This document shows positions 18,551-26,947 of a stretch of DNA of 64,000 nt, piece after piece (positions within the stretch are counted from its first letter, which is position 1; each line of letters starts with the position of its first letter). The translations under genes were made by a program, and so were the position numbers. Under the pieces are notes generated by a model, which was given only the letters and a program-made list of their open reading frames with translations, searched no databases and was not told the origin of the DNA. This DNA is from a bacterium (GTDB taxonomy: Bacteria > Hydrothermota > UBA3073 > JACQXS01 > JAQTXJ01): assembly GCA_028716385.1 (NCBI GenBank), contig JAQUPX010000001.1, forward strand, positions 186,001-250,000, read 5' to 3'.

Positions 18551-19159
18551 ATGAAAACATTGTTAAGCATTGTAGCAATTATGGCTACTATAACAGTTGC
18601 AGAAGCAAAACAGGGTATAGGGTATGACGATTTCAATAAAGCAATATCCTATAAATATTGGGCAGAAAAAGTTGGATTCCAGGGCGAATTATCCGGAAAA
18701 TATGAAGGCGTAAGAACTGGTACTGCATATTCACATGATGCTTCTTATATAAAAGCAAATCTTACGGCATTAGTTCTTTATCCAATAGCTACAGCAGATA
18801 AATTCCATTTAAATGGAGCAGCAGGGTTCTCTTACATAATGCAGAATAACATAGGGCGGGTAGAGGGCGTTAACCAGACAGATATGGGAATTCCTCTTAG
18901 ACTTATGATTGAATATTATGTAACCGATAATTTTGCATTTGAATGTGGATTTGGAGTAAATTTTACCATCAATGGTGACAAAACAGACAGCTCTGATGTA
19001 GTATTAACACCGGGCTATAAAGATATGACAACCGTTGGATATCCATTATCCATAAGTGGCAGCACTGGATTAGCATTCCATTTCTATTTTCCTGAAACAG
19101 CAAAAGTAGCAACCGAAGCAACACCAGTAGAAACTCCAGAAACAGAAGATGCAGAATAA
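18551..19159 (+). CDS. Predicted outer-membrane beta-barrel protein
   Basis: 202 residues. Signal peptide MKTLLSIVAIMATITVAEA, then alternating amphipathic strands (KANLTALVLYPIA, FHLNGAAGFSYIM, NFAFECGFGVNFTI, SISGSTGLAFHFYF), the pattern of a small OmpW/OmpA-like barrel. A Thr/Glu/Pro-rich tail follows (ATEATPVETPETEDAE). Strong GGAGGG ribosome site. A terminator follows directly, so it is monocistronic. Exact family not recognised. Confidence 0.65.
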   Translation: MKTLLSIVAIMATITVAEAKQGIGYDDFNKAISYKYWAEKVGFQGELSGKYEGVRTGTAYSHDASYIKANLTALVLYPIATADKFHLNGAAGFSYIMQNNIGRVEGVNQTDMGIPLRLMIEYYVTDNFAFECGFGVNFTINGDKTDSSDVVLTPGYKDMTTVGYPLSISGSTGLAFHFYFPETAKVATEATPVETPETEDAE

Positions 19160-19174
19160 TTAGCGATAATTATA

Positions 19175-19214
19175 TCGGGCAGGTATTTGAAAAAATGCCT
19201 GCCCTGTTTTTTAT
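19175..19214 (+). terminator. Rho-independent terminator
   Basis: GGGCAGG ... CCTGCCC stem followed by TGTTTTTTAT, after the barrel-protein gene and overlapping the lptE leader. Confidence 0.85.
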
Positions 19215-19221
19215 TTAAATT

Positions 19222-19689
19222 ATGAAAAAAAATTATTTTTGGGTCTTTTTTAGTTTGATAATTCTCGGATGCACATATAATTTTAAGGGGTTTTCGTCAA
19301 GGAATATTCGCTCCGTTGCCGTTCCGGTATTTGAGAATAAAACATCCCAATATGAACTCGAATCTAAATTGACAAAATCCGTTATAGATGCTTTTATTCA
19401 GGATAACAGATTAAAAGTTCTTGACAAAAGCAATGCGGAGTCTATACTGACAGGTGAAATTTTACAATATAAAAGGGAAGTATTCTCTTATGATGATAAA
19501 GAAAATGTTAAAGATTATAAAGTAGAAGTTATGGTAAAACTTACTTATAAAGATAAATCAGGCAAAGTATTGCTATCCAAAGAACTTAGTGAATATTATT
19601 TGTACCAGGTTAACGAAACGGAAGAATCCTGTGTAGATGCGTTATGTAGCAAGATGTCTTTAAGTGTATTAAAAACAGTTATAGAATAA
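19222..19689 (+). CDS. lptE: LPS-assembly lipoprotein LptE
   Basis: 155 residues. Lipoprotein signal with lipobox ILGC, then TYNFKGFSSRNIRSVAVPVFENKT and SVIDAFIQDNRLKVLDKSNAESILTGEI, the two halves of the LptE fold. It plugs the LptD barrel to deliver lipopolysaccharide to the outer surface, supporting a diderm envelope. A 9-base gap before purH suggests co-transcription. Confidence 0.85.
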   Translation: MKKNYFWVFFSLIILGCTYNFKGFSSRNIRSVAVPVFENKTSQYELESKLTKSVIDAFIQDNRLKVLDKSNAESILTGEILQYKREVFSYDDKENVKDYKVEVMVKLTYKDKSGKVLLSKELSEYYLYQVNETEESCVDALCSKMSLSVLKTVIE

Positions 19690-19698
19690 GGAGATAAA

Positions 19699-21189
19699 AT
19701 GAGCTGTGCAATAATTAGCGTTTCGGATAAAACAGGACTTGTAGAATTGGCGAAAACTTTACAAGCTAAGAACATTCGTATCCTTGCTTCCGGTGGAACA
19801 CAAAAATTTCTTGAAACGAATAATATAAAATGCGAAAGTACAAATACTCTTACCGGATTTACCGATATGGTCGGCGGTAGAGTAAAAACTTTAAATCATA
19901 AAATCTTCGCAGGGATACTTGCCGATAGGTCAATTCCTGAACACGTTTCCCAACTTAAAGAACTGGATATTCCTTTGATTGATTTTGTCATATGCAATCT
20001 TTATCCTTTTGAAGAAAAACCCGGAATTGAAACTATTGATATTGGCGGGGTTACTCTTATGAGGGCGTCCGCAAAAAATTATAAATCCGTTACCTGTATT
20101 ACAAATCCTTCTCAATACCCAAAGGCAATAGAAGAACTTAATAAATCCGGTAGCATCTCCGAAAGCACAAGACTCGAATTCGCAAAAGAAGCATTCAAAG
20201 TAACAAGCAGGCTGGATTCAAAAGTGGCAGAATTTATGGGAGACGATTCGCTTAGAACAAACTGTGAAAAAGTAATGCAGTTAAGATACGGAGAAAACCC
20301 TCATCAATCAGCTGCTCTTTACAGAACAGTAGGACAAAATAGCCTAGACCTTACTTCAGCTCGGCAGTTACAGGGAAAAGAGTTGTCTTTTAATAATATT
20401 CAAGACATAAATGCCGTGCTTCTTGCGATAAAAAGCTTCACTACTCCTTGCATCTGTATTGTTAAACATGCAAATCCTTGTGGCATAGCTACGGATAAAA
20501 ACATTACAGAAGCATACAAAAAAGCTCATTCTACAGACCCCACGTCAAGTTATGGCGGTATAGTTGGGGTAAATTCCGAAGTTACTGAAGAGCTTGCAAA
20601 AGAATTAACCGCTACTTTTCTTGAAGCTGTTATTGCTCCGTCTTATACGGATAAGGCTAAAGAAATTCTTACATCCAAAAAGAACTTAAGAGTATTGGAA
20701 CTGCCTCTTGATAAGCCTCTTTCTAAAACTGCTTATCTTTGTGTTGAAGGCGGATTTCTTGTCCAGGATAGCGACGTAATTCCGGACACCGAAGAAAAAT
20801 GGGAAGTCGTTACTAAAGCTAAACCAACGCCTGACGAAATGGAAGCGGCTAAATTTGCTTTTAAGGCAGTAAGATTTATGAAATCTAATTCCATATGTGT
20901 TGCGAGAAAAGATATGACGATAGGATTGGGCGCAGGACAACCCAACAGAGTCGGCTCGGTGAAAATCGCGATAGAAAATGCAAAACATTTTGGTTTTGAT
21001 ATGAAAAACGCTACTATGGCTTCGGACGGGTTTTTCCCGTTTAATGATTCTATAACCGTTGCCGCAGAAGCGGGTATTAAATGCATAGTCCAACCCGGTG
21101 GTTCTATCAGGGACCAGGAATCAATAGACGAGTGCAACAAATTAGGTATCTCAATGATTGTTACGCATTGCAGACACTTCAGACATTAG
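19699..21189 (+). CDS. purH: Bifunctional purine biosynthesis protein PurH
   Basis: 496 residues. The N-terminal IMP cyclohydrolase domain (to about 190) has SVSDKTGLVELA, ASGGT and GGRVKTLNHKIFAGIL. The C-terminal AICAR formyltransferase domain has RYGENPHQ and the Lys-His pair in IVKHANPCGIA. It carries out the last two steps to IMP. GGAGAT ribosome site. It ends QPGGSIRDQES ... VTHCRHFRH. queF begins 2 bases after its stop. Confidence 0.97.
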   Translation: MSCAIISVSDKTGLVELAKTLQAKNIRILASGGTQKFLETNNIKCESTNTLTGFTDMVGGRVKTLNHKIFAGILADRSIPEHVSQLKELDIPLIDFVICNLYPFEEKPGIETIDIGGVTLMRASAKNYKSVTCITNPSQYPKAIEELNKSGSISESTRLEFAKEAFKVTSRLDSKVAEFMGDDSLRTNCEKVMQLRYGENPHQSAALYRTVGQNSLDLTSARQLQGKELSFNNIQDINAVLLAIKSFTTPCICIVKHANPCGIATDKNITEAYKKAHSTDPTSSYGGIVGVNSEVTEELAKELTATFLEAVIAPSYTDKAKEILTSKKNLRVLELPLDKPLSKTAYLCVEGGFLVQDSDVIPDTEEKWEVVTKAKPTPDEMEAAKFAFKAVRFMKSNSICVARKDMTIGLGAGQPNRVGSVKIAIENAKHFGFDMKNATMASDGFFPFNDSITVAAEAGIKCIVQPGGSIRDQESIDECNKLGISMIVTHCRHFRH

Positions 21190-21191
21190 CA

Positions 21192-21635
21192 ATGCCCCGA
21201 AAAACAGTTAACCGCATCCCTCATCCTGCTGAAGAAAAAGCAAGAAAAGCCATAGGTTCTACTTTTGGACCTGAAGTCGTAGACGTTTCAATGCTCGATA
21301 CTTTCCCCTACGAATATCCCGGGAACCCGATTACGATGGAACATACGACCGATGAATTCAGTTGTCTTTGTCCTTTTAACAAGATGCCGGACTATGCCAG
21401 GTTAACGATAAGGTATGTGCCGGATAAGGCGTGTGTTGAATTAAAATCGTTAAAATATTATTTGTATTCTTTCAGACAGGTAAAAATATATCATGAACAT
21501 GTGGTAAATAAAATATTAAAGGATTTAGTCTCAATTTTGAAGCCAAAAGAGTTGACAGTAGAGCTAAAGTTCGCTACCCGCGGTGGAATAAGTACAATTG
21601 CTACCGCACATTACCCTAATGTTCGGAGCAGATAA
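21192..21635 (+). CDS. queF: NADPH-dependent preQ0 reductase QueF
   Basis: 147 residues, unimodular type. It reduces 7-cyano-7-deazaguanine to preQ1 for queuosine. The nucleophile Cys is in EFSCLCPFNKMPDYA and the family motif is in CVELKSLKYYLYSFR. A long upstream extension in the same frame overlaps purH; ATG at 21192 (MPRKTVNRIPH) matches the family. No preQ1 riboswitch was seen. Confidence 0.93.
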   Translation: MPRKTVNRIPHPAEEKARKAIGSTFGPEVVDVSMLDTFPYEYPGNPITMEHTTDEFSCLCPFNKMPDYARLTIRYVPDKACVELKSLKYYLYSFRQVKIYHEHVVNKILKDLVSILKPKELTVELKFATRGGISTIATAHYPNVRSR

Positions 21636-21764
21636 TACACATTTGTAAATTATTATATTGATTTTTTAGAATAAGAGAAAGAATAAAGGTTAAGCCGATA
21701 AAATCTCGGAAGGAATATCCCTGATGGCAGAATTTATTGTGCACATAACAAACCTTTAGAAGGA

Positions 21765-21780
21765 CCTGCCTGAAGGCAGG
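21765..21780. repeat. Palindrome CCTGCCTgaAGGCAGG
   Basis: Intergenic member of the TGCCTGCC/GGCAGGCA family, about 25 bases before the helicase start and just upstream of its GAAGGAGA ribosome site. Confidence 0.65.
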
Positions 21781-21805
21781 CGGGAAAGAAGGAGATTTCG
21801 ATATT

Positions 21806-22969
21806 ATGGATACAAAAGGAATAGTGCTGAAGCCGGAGTTTGAGAAGGCTATATTGGATCTGGGATTTGCTGAATTCACGGAGATACAGGAAAAATGCAT
21901 CCCACTTATACAACAAGGAAGAGACGTAATCGGATTATCATTTACCGGTTCAGGGAAAACCGCAGCATTTGGTTTTCCTGCTCTTGAAAAAGTAGTAGTA
22001 GGGAAGGGAATACAAGTGTTGGTCGTTGTCCCTACAAGAGAACTTTGCAACCAGGTTGCTTATGAATTAAGGAAGTTTTCAAAATACAAAAAGATGCATA
22101 TTGTTGAAGTATATGGCGGAGTTTCCATATATCCCCAGATAACGGACTTAAGATATGCAGAGGTCGTAGTCAGTACTCCGGGAAGGCTTTTGGACCACTT
22201 TGCCCGCAGAACTTGTAAGACGGACCGTGTAAATATTCTTGTTCTTGACGAGGCAGATAAAATGTTTGATATGGGGTTTATCGAAGATTTGAAAAAAATA
22301 ATTGCAATGATTCCAAGGGACAGCCAAAAATTATTGTTCGGGGCAACAATGCCTACCGAAATAATGCAAATCGCAAAGAGCTATATGAATAATCCCGAAA
22401 AAGTCAAAATGCAGACTTACGTTGACAGGAGCAAACTTATTCAACATTATTATGACGTTGAAACAAAAGATAAATTTGCTTTGCTGGTGCACGTACTCAA
22501 AACGGAGCCCAAGGGGCTTGCGATAATTTTTTGCGGGACAAGAAGAACCGTAGATAAAGTCAATGAAAATTTAGTCAGACAAAATGTAATGTCAGAAGCG
22601 CTTCACGGGGGATTGACCCAGGGAAAAAGAAAGCAGGTGATAGATGCTTTTCACGCGAAAAGACTTAACGTTCTCGTTGCGAGTGATGTTGCTGCGCGCG
22701 GGTTGGATATAAAAGACGTAACTTTGATAATAAATTACGATATTCCAAAAACGTCCGTAGAATATGTCCATAGAATAGGAAGAACTGCAAGGGCAGGGAA
22801 AGAAGGAAAAGTAATTTCTTTGTTGTCTTCTGCAGACTATGATTCTTTCACAAGAGTTCTTGAAGATAAATTGATACTTATCCGTAACTTGAAAACGCCT
22901 GATTTTAAGCGCATAGAAGTTGCAAGAAATCAGTTCCGTAAAAGAAAATTCAACTTCCATAAAAGTTAA
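21806..22969 (+). CDS. DEAD-box RNA helicase
   Basis: 387 residues, two RecA-like domains and a short basic tail (RNQFRKRKFNFHKS). Motifs: Q motif region GFAEFTEIQEKCIP, motif I FTGSGKT (Phe instead of the usual Ala/Gln), PTRELCNQ, TPGRLLD, DEAD, motif III FGAT rather than SAT, ARGLDI and HRIGRTARAG. Probably assists RNA folding or ribosome assembly. Monocistronic. Confidence 0.93.
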   Translation: MDTKGIVLKPEFEKAILDLGFAEFTEIQEKCIPLIQQGRDVIGLSFTGSGKTAAFGFPALEKVVVGKGIQVLVVVPTRELCNQVAYELRKFSKYKKMHIVEVYGGVSIYPQITDLRYAEVVVSTPGRLLDHFARRTCKTDRVNILVLDEADKMFDMGFIEDLKKIIAMIPRDSQKLLFGATMPTEIMQIAKSYMNNPEKVKMQTYVDRSKLIQHYYDVETKDKFALLVHVLKTEPKGLAIIFCGTRRTVDKVNENLVRQNVMSEALHGGLTQGKRKQVIDAFHAKRLNVLVASDVAARGLDIKDVTLIINYDIPKTSVEYVHRIGRTARAGKEGKVISLLSSADYDSFTRVLEDKLILIRNLKTPDFKRIEVARNQFRKRKFNFHKS

Positions 22970-23317
22970 GGATAGCGAAAAGAAAAACAGAGTAAAAATA
23001 AACATTAAATACGGGAGCAACCGCAGAGGTCACAGAGAAAAAATTGGTTCTCTGTGTTCTCCTATGCAATTTCCTCTAAAAGATGACAGAAAAGATATTT
23101 GCCTGTACTATTGAATTTCATTGTTTTTTAGATCTAGGATTATTATGAAAGCAAAGAAGGAAGGATTAGGATTATTAGCAAAATTTAATATAGAGAGTTA
23201 AAAAATGGGATAAAGAGATTAATTTTATAAAGGAGGGCACAGAGAAAAAATATGAAATTGAGATTAATAGCAAGCTCTGTGTTCTCTGTGGTTGAGTTAG
23301 GTATGTAGGAGGATAGA
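22970..23317. repeat. Gap with two CACAGAG hairpin repeats
   Basis: No gene. Hairpin one: CACAGAGAA (23031-23039) with TTCTCTGTG (23048-23056). Hairpin two: GGCACAGAG at about 23236 with CTCTGTG at 23275-23281 and a further TCTCTGTGG to 23292. Both belong to a family also seen at 36970-37180, 50700, 52190 and 58215. The second ends about 15 bases before the ribosome site of the LarA-like gene. Confidence 0.65.
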
Positions 23318-24568
23318 ATAGAAATAAAAATCCCATACGGCAAAGCTACAGTAAATGTTTCTATCCCCGACAATAATATTGCCGGTATTATATATCCTAA
23401 TAAAGTAGAGATTGCTGACGAAACCGAAAAGATAATAACGGCGCTTAGTCACCCAATCAATTCAAAACCGTTTGATAAATTTCTTGAGAATGCAAAAAAC
23501 ATTCTTTTTATCGTAAACGATGCTTCAAGGTCTACTCCTACTTCAAAAATATTGGATATTCTGTTTGATAAAATTCAGGACAAACCTGTAAAATTTTTAG
23601 TGGCTACCGGGATACATTCTGCAACAACGGAAGAAGAATTACGAATCATTTTCGGTAAACATTATGTTGATTTTCAAAAACAAATATACATTCACGATGC
23701 AAAGAAAAACGAAGATTTGGCTTATCTCGGGACTTCTAAAAGCGGTACGGAAATATGGTTAAATAAATTATGTCTTGAAGCGGATAAAATTATCGTTATT
23801 GGTTCGGTAGAACCTCATTATTTTGCAGGTTATACAGGGGGCAGAAAAGCGTTTTTGCCCGGCATAGCTTCTTTTAAAACGATAGAACAAAATCATAAAC
23901 ACGCTTTGAATCCTGAGGCAAAGATACTCGCCCTTGAAAATAATCCCGTTAATAAAGATATGGTGGATGCGCTGGAATTTCTTGGAGATAAAGAAATATT
24001 TTCCATTCAAACGGTATTAGACAGGGAACATAAAATTTATTCAGTAACGGCAGGGCACATTAACGATTCGTTTTATTCTGCTGTAGAAAAAGCGAATGAA
24101 GTTTTTTGTGTAAAAGTTAAAGAAAAAGCTGATATCGTGGTATCTGTTTCCGGTTATCCGTTAGATGTTGATTTGTATCAATCACAGAAAGCAATAGAAA
24201 GTGGAAGGCTGGCATTGAAAGAAAATGGTATCTTGATTTTAGTATCAAAATGTAGGGAAGGAATAGGGGATAAGGCGTTTTTTGAAATTCTTGCAAGTTG
24301 CAAAACTCCCGAATTAGTTTTTGAAAAGCTTAGTAAAGGCTATAAACTTGGTTATCATAAAGCAGCAAAAATAGTAGAATTATTAAGGATTGCAGAAATT
24401 TGGGCTGTAACGGATTTAGACGAGAACACTCTAAAAAGTGTATTCATAAAGCCTTTTTCTTCTTTGCAGGAAGCGGTGGATAAGGCGATAGAAAAGAAAG
24501 ACGAAAACGCAAAAGTTCTGTTTTTAATGGATGGGAGTATCACGGTGCCGGTGTGTTCGGGGTTATAA
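23318..24568 (+). CDS. LarA-like (DUF2088) racemase family, apparent ATA start
   Basis: About 416 residues. Nickel-pincer lactate racemase family: IPYGKATVNVSIPD at the N-terminus, FIVNDASRSTPTSKIL, TGIHSATTEEEL, SVEPHYFAGYTGGRKAFLPG. The true substrate is not known; many members are not lactate racemases, and no larB/C/E is near. The open frame begins after a TAG at 23306 and has no ATG, GTG or TTG before residue 79. AGGAGG (23307-23312) stands 5 bases before ATA at 23318, exactly where the family's first residues begin, so I take ATA as a rare start. A sequence error or a lost start codon is the alternative. Confidence 0.8.
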   Translation: MEIKIPYGKATVNVSIPDNNIAGIIYPNKVEIADETEKIITALSHPINSKPFDKFLENAKNILFIVNDASRSTPTSKILDILFDKIQDKPVKFLVATGIHSATTEEELRIIFGKHYVDFQKQIYIHDAKKNEDLAYLGTSKSGTEIWLNKLCLEADKIIVIGSVEPHYFAGYTGGRKAFLPGIASFKTIEQNHKHALNPEAKILALENNPVNKDMVDALEFLGDKEIFSIQTVLDREHKIYSVTAGHINDSFYSAVEKANEVFCVKVKEKADIVVSVSGYPLDVDLYQSQKAIESGRLALKENGILILVSKCREGIGDKAFFEILASCKTPELVFEKLSKGYKLGYHKAAKIVELLRIAEIWAVTDLDENTLKSVFIKPFSSLQEAVDKAIEKKDENAKVLFLMDGSITVPVCSGL

Positions 24569-24692
24569 TTGTTTCCAATGCTCTAATTTTTTCCACTTTT
24601 TTATTTTAACCTTGACAGTTTTTGAATGTTTTTGTAGAAAGTAAGATATTATTAAGATAAAAACTAATATAAAGTTGGGGTAAGGAGACAAA

Positions 24693-26207
24693 ATGAAATT
24701 ATTAAAATGGGTGTTTGTGTTTTTTGTTGCAAGTTCTCTTTCCGCTTACGAATTGAAACTGGGCTCGGCAGAGTTTTCACTCGTCAATGACAGCAAAGCT
24801 GAAGTTACTTTCAAAGTAAACAACTCCATAGATAAACCTTTCTCTATGAGAGTAATGCTTAAACACGAATACGTAAGTTCTTATAAAAAGCTTGTCGTTG
24901 ATTTAACGGATACGGTAATTGCCAAGTTTTACCCGGATAAAAAGGAATATTCATTTTCTATCGGCACGGGAGATTATGTCCTTGAACTTTGTGACGCAGA
25001 AGGTTTTGAAATAAGACTCGAGAAAAACAAAGTTACCGTCGGACAGGATATGTATATTAAAGATGGGAAAGCTGTTTATACAAAACCGATAAATATGTTT
25101 ATTGAATCAAACATTATATTAATTAAAGGAAAACTTGTTGTAGATAATTCAATAATGCAGGTTGCCCGTGAATTGTGCGTGAACAAACACGGCAAGGGGT
25201 CTTCTACCGTAGAAACTTATAAACTTAAAATCACGAATGGTCAAATAGATGGGATATTGCAAGAAGAAGGAGAATATGACATAAGCGTTCTTTCCGTAGA
25301 ACTTCCAAAGCTTACTCCTGAACTTGTTACGGCACAAGTGGAACTTACTCCAAACTCGTTCACTGCAAAAAAGGGTCCAAACAATAACCTGATAATTAAG
25401 GTAACTCCGAAAATCCAAAAAGTAACAATATCTTCCAACATATCGGAAACCTATATCATAGAAAAACCGAACGTCGCTTTTTATGATTTGAATAAAATAA
25501 TTCATAACGTTTCCCCGACAATAACTCCGATGCCATATCCTCATCCGATAGAAGTAGGCACGGGAGAATATTTATTAGAATGCATAAAAGACGGCAAAAT
25601 ATACAGGAAGAAAATCTGGGTTCCGCCTGTTTCCAGTATGGATATTTATAGACTTGAGGATTGGTTTGATAATAGCTACGAAGTTGGATATTCTATTGCT
25701 AAAACGGGTTGCACAGGTGCAGTAAAAGAAATTTTATATAAAAATTATAATATGCAATTGATAGGTTCTCCAAATTATGATGAGACCGTTCCCATATCTA
25801 TAGATAATAAAAAGTATACTATTAGATTTCATGCAACCAGAGACAAAAACGACATATCTTCAGATTTCTCAGTTGATAATATAAAAAATAATGTTTTGAG
25901 TTTGAAAGAAATAGCTCCTTCTGCGGTAATAAGTAAAAAACCGACTCAGGTAGAAGACCTTTACAATAAGGTTAAATCACAATTTAACGGAAGGTACGCC
26001 CAGGGGACGGATGGAAGCGTTGTTTTGGAAAGCAGTGTATACTCTCCTCCTTTCAGAATAGACTTTAAGGCAACTTTACAGTTTAGCAAAGAGAACGGCA
26101 AATGGACAGGATTGGCAATGGAAGGAAATACTATCTCATACAAGGTGTATCAACTTGATTTGGAAAGAGTTAACTTGTTAGATTTTTTTAATAAGGGGAA
26201 TCAATAA
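24693..26207 (+). CDS. Secreted protein of unknown function
   Basis: 504 residues. Signal peptide (MKLLKWVFVFFVASSLSA) then a strand-rich body with repeated beta-sandwich-like segments (SAEFSLVNDSKAEVTFKVNNS; ELVTAQVELTPNSFTAKK) and a C-terminal region without sorting tail. Residues near 315-410 are less strand-like. GGAGAC ribosome site after an AT-rich leader. The stop overlaps the ATG of the PGI gene (TAATG), implying coupling. Family not recognised. Confidence 0.6.
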   Translation: MKLLKWVFVFFVASSLSAYELKLGSAEFSLVNDSKAEVTFKVNNSIDKPFSMRVMLKHEYVSSYKKLVVDLTDTVIAKFYPDKKEYSFSIGTGDYVLELCDAEGFEIRLEKNKVTVGQDMYIKDGKAVYTKPINMFIESNIILIKGKLVVDNSIMQVARELCVNKHGKGSSTVETYKLKITNGQIDGILQEEGEYDISVLSVELPKLTPELVTAQVELTPNSFTAKKGPNNNLIIKVTPKIQKVTISSNISETYIIEKPNVAFYDLNKIIHNVSPTITPMPYPHPIEVGTGEYLLECIKDGKIYRKKIWVPPVSSMDIYRLEDWFDNSYEVGYSIAKTGCTGAVKEILYKNYNMQLIGSPNYDETVPISIDNKKYTIRFHATRDKNDISSDFSVDNIKNNVLSLKEIAPSAVISKKPTQVEDLYNKVKSQFNGRYAQGTDGSVVLESSVYSPPFRIDFKATLQFSKENGKWTGLAMEGNTISYKVYQLDLERVNLLDFFNKGNQ

Positions 26208-26698
26208 TGGTACCGGACATTAAATCTGCTTACGGGAAAGTTACATATCGCAAGTTAAGCGATTTGAAGACATACTTTTCTGACCGGAAAGCAGTGGAAG
26301 AAATATTAAAGAAAACCGACCCTGTTCTTTATGAAGTTTACGAAAATGAAGTTCCCAAGGAAGAAGAGCATCTTACTTTTGCCACGACTATTCTTTACCC
26401 CGGCAAAGTAGGGGATGAATTTTATTTCACTAAAGGGCATTTTCACTTTGAACCCGATGGGGCAGAAGTAACGATTGGGATACAGGGGACAGGTATAGTA
26501 TTGCTTCAAAACAGGGAAAATCAGGTTAAGTCCGAACCGCTGACACCTTTTAGCGTTGCGTATTCTTCTCCGGGATGGGCGCATAGAGTCGTTAATAACT
26601 CTACGGAAAAGCTTGTTTTCCTCTCTATTTGCAGGGCAGACGTGGGACACGATTACGATACTATAATTAAGAAAGGGTTTGGACTGCCAACCCGCTAA
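26207..26698 (+). CDS. Cupin-type (archaeal) glucose-6-phosphate isomerase
   Basis: 163 residues. Interconverts glucose-6-phosphate and fructose-6-phosphate. The metal-binding cupin signature is clear: KGHFHFEPDGAEVTIGIQGTG, with a later His in PGWAHRVVN. This is the PGI family best known from Pyrococcus and other archaea, unrelated to the standard bacterial enzyme, so it may be an acquired gene. Coupled to the preceding secreted-protein gene, an unexpected partner. Confidence 0.85.
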   Translation: MVPDIKSAYGKVTYRKLSDLKTYFSDRKAVEEILKKTDPVLYEVYENEVPKEEEHLTFATTILYPGKVGDEFYFTKGHFHFEPDGAEVTIGIQGTGIVLLQNRENQVKSEPLTPFSVAYSSPGWAHRVVNNSTEKLVFLSICRADVGHDYDTIIKKGFGLPTR

Positions 26699-26836
26699 AT
26701 AAGTAGTTGAGTAAGTTTAGTTAGTTTAGTCGGATCTACCCAAAGAACAAATATATTATTTATTATTTACCCATTGACAAATCTTTATTTAGTTAACACA
26801 TATATGTATATACTTTAGTGTAGAATTATAGGGAAA

Positions 26837-26874
26837 AGTTGGAGTAATCGCTCCTGAAATCGCGAACTCCAACT
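26837..26874 (+). repeat. Two-hairpin family, copy 2 (hairpin 2 only)
   Basis: AGTTGGAG ... CTCCAACT with inner TCGC/GCGA stem and the conserved GAGTAA / AACTC edge. Directly precedes copy 3. Confidence 0.7.
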
Positions 26875-26879
26875 AAAAC

Positions 26880-26935
26880 CCCGAACTTTGTTCGGGACAA
26901 GATAGAGTAATTCGTCTAAAGTCGAAAACTCTATC
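26880..26935 (+). repeat. Two-hairpin family, copy 3
   Basis: CCCGAAC-ttt-GTTCGGG, spacer ACAA, then GATAGAGT ... ACTCTATC with inner TTCG/CGAA. It ends 1 base before the AAGGAGG ribosome site of the subtilisin gene, so it is part of that mRNA leader if transcribed. Confidence 0.75.
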
Positions 26936-26947
26936 TAAGGAGGTAAT

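Noticed and set aside
21616-23020. Minus-strand frames across the helicase gene
   Set aside because: Shadows of the helicase codons without family features.
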